From positions 1,302,001 to 1,366,000 of the forward strand of contig NZ_CP036278.1 of the NCBI RefSeq assembly GCF_007748035.1: 64,000 nt of DNA, written 5' to 3'. Positions within the stretch are counted from its first letter, which is position 1. Every line of letters starts with the position of its first letter. This DNA is from Aeoliella mucimassa (GTDB taxonomy: Bacteria > Planctomycetota > Planctomycetia > Pirellulales > Lacipirellulaceae). Made by a program: the position numbers and the translations under genes. Below, in pieces: positions 62,084 through 64,000 of the stretch. The notes beneath the pieces were generated by a model, which did no database searches, had not been told where the DNA came from, and was given only the letters and a program-made list of their open reading frames with translations.

Positions 62084-62509
62084 GGTTAATCGTCATCGGT
62101 TGTCCTGACGGAGATACAGCCCACAGGACTTAGCATCAAAGCCGGCAACCGATCACAACATGAACCCCACAAAGCCGGGGCTCCTCGAAAGGGGAGTCTC
62201 GGTTTTTTTGTGCGCGCAAGGATTGGTCGCAGGACGTTGTTACGTTGCCGGCTATTGGGCCGGTTCAGAGGATCGTAGCACGACACTCCGTGTCGTTTGC
62301 CTTCGTGGGGGAATGGAGGCTCTGTCCGGCTCTCTATGGCTGACCTTCTTCCGCTTTCGACGGCTCGGTGTGTCGAGCTGCTTTCTGCAAGCGATGGCGA
62401 AATGGGTTGTTTTTTCGCACAGTTTTCATTGGGAAATGGCCACTTCATCTGCTATAAACGGGAGAGATACAAATGTATAGTTAGTTGCCTGTTAGAGAGG
62501 AGTGTTTGT
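62084..62509. other. Intergenic region between porin and HTH genes
   Basis: 426 bp with the porin terminator in its first part and an ATCGGTTG/CAACCGAT inverted pair (62095 and 62146). In its last part TATAAA at about 62453 may be a -10-like element for the HTH gene. No gene is supported. Confidence 0.4.
62171..62209 (+). terminator. Rho-independent terminator of the porin gene
   Basis: The stem CCGGGGCTCCTC / GGGGAGTCTCGG (with G-T and G-U pairs) around a GAAA loop is followed by TTTTTTT. It lies 90 bp past the porin stop codon. Confidence 0.85.
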
Positions 62510-63187
62510 GTGGCTAGAAAACATGTGTTAGACGAAGTGAAACAGCGGGAAATCTGCGCGCTCATCACCGCCGGCATGAGCTTGCGGAAGGTCGCCCGCT
62601 ACGTCGGTTGCGATCGCAAGACCATCTATCGCGAGCGGCAGGCCGACCCGGAGTTTGATCGCCGGGTGCGGCGGGCGGAGATGGCGGCCGACTTGACGCC
62701 GCTCGAACTGATGCGGCGGGCAGCGGCCACGCACTGGCGGGCGGCCGCCTGGATGCTGGAACGCCGGGAACGTCGCGAAGCGGCCCGGCAGCACGTGGTC
62801 GACAAGCGCGCAATGAGCGACGACGACCTCGATGGCATGGCCCGCGAGGTGCAGCGGATCGTCGATTCGGCGATGCTCGGACCGTACCAGGGACCGATCG
62901 TGAAGCAGCAGATCTCGCTGTTATTCAATTGCGCGAAGACCGGGCGAGTCGATTTCCAGCAACCTCGGCAGCTTGTGGAGGAGAATCCTGGCGAGTCGGC
63001 TCCAATCCAGCCGGACCTCGAGCAATCGATCGCGTTCCTCGAACAGCGATTCGCCGAACGCGAGAGTCGGGAGCGTTTTGCCCCCACTCTCGAGCAGCCT
63101 GGGGCGAAACGCCAGGCGGGCGATTCGCGGCAACTTGAAAAAGTGCCAGTAAATCAAGGTTCGCAGCGAGAATCGCGGCCGGGGTAA
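62510..63187 (+). CDS. Helix-turn-helix protein (terminase-small-subunit-like or transposon-type)
   Basis: The 225-residue protein starts with GTG at 62510, seven bases after AGAGAGGAG. The N-terminal helix-turn-helix is EICALITAGMSLRKVARYVGCDRKTIYRERQ, similar to those of phage terminase small subunits and resolvase-type DNA binders. The middle is a charged, Arg/Ala-rich helical region (LMRRAAATHWRAAAWMLERRERREAARQ). The last 40 residues are low complexity and overlap the dispersed palindromic element at 63073-63112, so the C-terminus may have been extended by that element. No partner gene is visible. DNA binding is likely; the role is unknown. Confidence 0.75.
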   Translation: MARKHVLDEVKQREICALITAGMSLRKVARYVGCDRKTIYRERQADPEFDRRVRRAEMAADLTPLELMRRAAATHWRAAAWMLERRERREAARQHVVDKRAMSDDDLDGMAREVQRIVDSAMLGPYQGPIVKQQISLLFNCAKTGRVDFQQPRQLVEENPGESAPIQPDLEQSIAFLEQRFAERESRERFAPTLEQPGAKRQAGDSRQLEKVPVNQGSQRESRPG

Positions 63188-63234
63188 ACCAAGAATAAAG
63201 CCCCCACGAATCGATTTGCCGATTCTGGGGGCAT
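63073..63234 (+). repeat. Dispersed palindromic repeat element, copy 2
   Basis: GCGTTTTGCCCCCA (63073-63086) pairs with TGGGGCGAAACGC (63100-63112). A second module of 35 nt (63200-63234; GCCCCCACGAATCGATTT then CCGATTCTGGGGGCAT) follows. The latter matches 31 of 35 bases of 20462-20496 in reverse, and the first motif matches 20490-20503 and 20591-20604 in reverse. So this is the element of 20.5 kb in opposite orientation. Its left half lies inside the 3' end of the HTH gene. Confidence 0.65.
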
Positions 63235-63319
63235 TAGAACCTCCGAGAGTTCGCTATTCGCTAAGAGGGGGTTCCCGCTTCCTCCCCCCGATCGCGGAAG
63301 GTTGAGAGCCTCGGTGCAA

Positions 63320-64000
63320 CTAATCAATCTCGGTAATCTGGCCGTCGGTTCGATGCCCGAAACGATTGAACAGGTCTTGGTCGACATCGTAGGCCAGGCC
63401 ATGCACCGAGCCATCGGAGAATAGCGCGTTAAAGCCACCTGGATGGGCAGATCCAAAGCAAAAGCCGTACTCCCGTGAGTCGAGTTTGCGTTCGTAGCCG
63501 TGGAAAGTAGCAGTCACTTGGAAACTCTCTACCGCACTGGCCAAGACATCAGGACCTACGGGGAACATCGTGGAGCGAATGTTGTCGGGGTCCCAGCCAT
63601 CGGACCATCCGCGATCGTCGTGCCATGCACCTCCCAGGTATTCGTCGCTGAGCAGTCGTTTTTCGGCAATGACCAACGTGTGACTCAAGCCGTCGGTGAT
63701 CTTCGCCGGTCGAGTGGGACGGGTGTTGCCAGGATTGTAGGAAGGTCTCGCTGAAGCACCGCGAGCCCCCCCCTCGCTGGGGACTGTCCAACTCGTACGC
63801 ACAATGACTCCCTGGAATTCCCAGCCTTTTTCGACATCCCAGATGCAGGAATAGTCGCCACATGACTGACTCCCCCAAAACTCTCCTTGATGGCAGAAGC
63901 TGCCGACCGCTCCGTCGACTAGTGGATAGTCGCCGGGAGTGGCCGCTGCATAGTCGCTCAAGTATCGCTGCGAAGAGGGGTGGCGAGTGACCCCTCGGCG
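63320..64000 (-). CDS. DUF1559 domain protein (5' truncated by window)
   Basis: Only the C-terminal roughly 226 residues are visible; the frame is open past base 64000. It begins within a RYLSDYAAATPGDYP segment typical of the middle of DUF1559 proteins. It then has [17 protein letters not shown] and ends with the family motif SAHPGGFNALFSDGSV. The N-terminal pilin-like signal must lie outside the window. Same family as the gene at 3889. Confidence 0.9.
   Translation of the reverse strand, partial: RRGVTRHPSSQRYLSDYAAATPGDYPLVDGAVGSFCHQGEFWGSQSCGDYSCIWDVEKGWEFQGVIVRTSWTVPSEGGARGASARPSYNPGNTRPTRPAKITDGLSHTLVIAEKRLLSDEYLGGAWHDDRGWSDGWDPDNIRSTMFPVGPDVLASAVESFQVTATFHGYERKLDSREYGFCFGSAHPGGFNALFSDGSVHGLAYDVDQDLFNRFGHRTDGQITEID

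Overview
The window looks like a chromosomal segment of a planctomycete, probably order Pirellulales (Lacipirellulaceae-like). I infer this from the combination of DUF1559 pseudopilin-like proteins with an N-terminal [14 protein letters not shown] methylation motif (one near the left end, one cut by the right end), PEP-CTERM tails (VPEPST / VPEPCT), dockerin-like GDFNGDGLV(N/D)LADYTVWRDHLG modules, NxxGxxAF anchor repeats, a beta-barrel porin with a cysteine-rich N-terminus, and many secreted or membrane proteins of unknown function. No rRNA, tRNA or CRISPR array was seen.

Layout. 0-12.9 kb: truncated alpha-2-macroglobulin, DUF1559, a prenyltransferase-like toroid protein, a VCBS-repeat protein, pyrF, a GNAT, a metallophosphoesterase, galK and a divergent sigma-70-family factor. 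12.9-20.3 kb: class II photolyase, a two-domain fasciclin protein, a ferritin-like protein, a BASS-type transporter, an EF-hand-bearing secreted protein and ilvD. 20.3-24.7 kb: accessory stretch with palindromic elements, a RAYT (REP-associated transposase) between two REP-like hairpins, a SUKH immunity-type protein, a PEP-CTERM protein and small hypotheticals. 24.8-31.1 kb: nucleoside-catabolism group (deoC, two paralogous purine nucleoside phosphorylases, pyrimidine/thymidine phosphorylase), broken up by an Mrr-type restriction gene and repeatedly invaded by a palindromic intergenic repeat. 31.1-47.2 kb: mostly core genes (BaiN-type flavoprotein, rnc, a HAD hydrolase, a GT9 heptosyltransferase, a HerA-like ATPase, a YugP-type protease, thiS-thiG, a DinG-type helicase, an AlkD-like protein, hisF). 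47.2-55.6 kb: secreted polysaccharide-related genes (GH43, an anchored NxxGxxAF/dockerin/PEP-CTERM protein) and a large T5SS/PEP-CTERM-associated repeat protein interrupted by an IS903-type insertion sequence with a clean 9-bp target duplication. 55.9-60.3 kb: pilT, a membrane-tethered GspE-like pseudo-ATPase, a CvpA-like protein and a DUF4190-like protein. 60.3-64 kb: highly expressed-looking barrel porin, an HTH protein carrying a dispersed palindromic element at its 3' end, and a truncated DUF1559 gene.

The most notable candidates are: the GspE-like pseudo-ATPase overlapping pilT, with both nucleotide-binding motifs eroded and membrane segments added; two tandem purine nucleoside phosphorylases that differ by Asp versus Asn at the base-specificity residue; nested inverted repeats whose arms differ between copies but remain self-complementary; and several operator-like repeat clusters (upstream of the sigma factor, upstream of mrr, and upstream of the pyrimidine phosphorylase). 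All functional statements come from reading motifs in the sequence; no database search was run.
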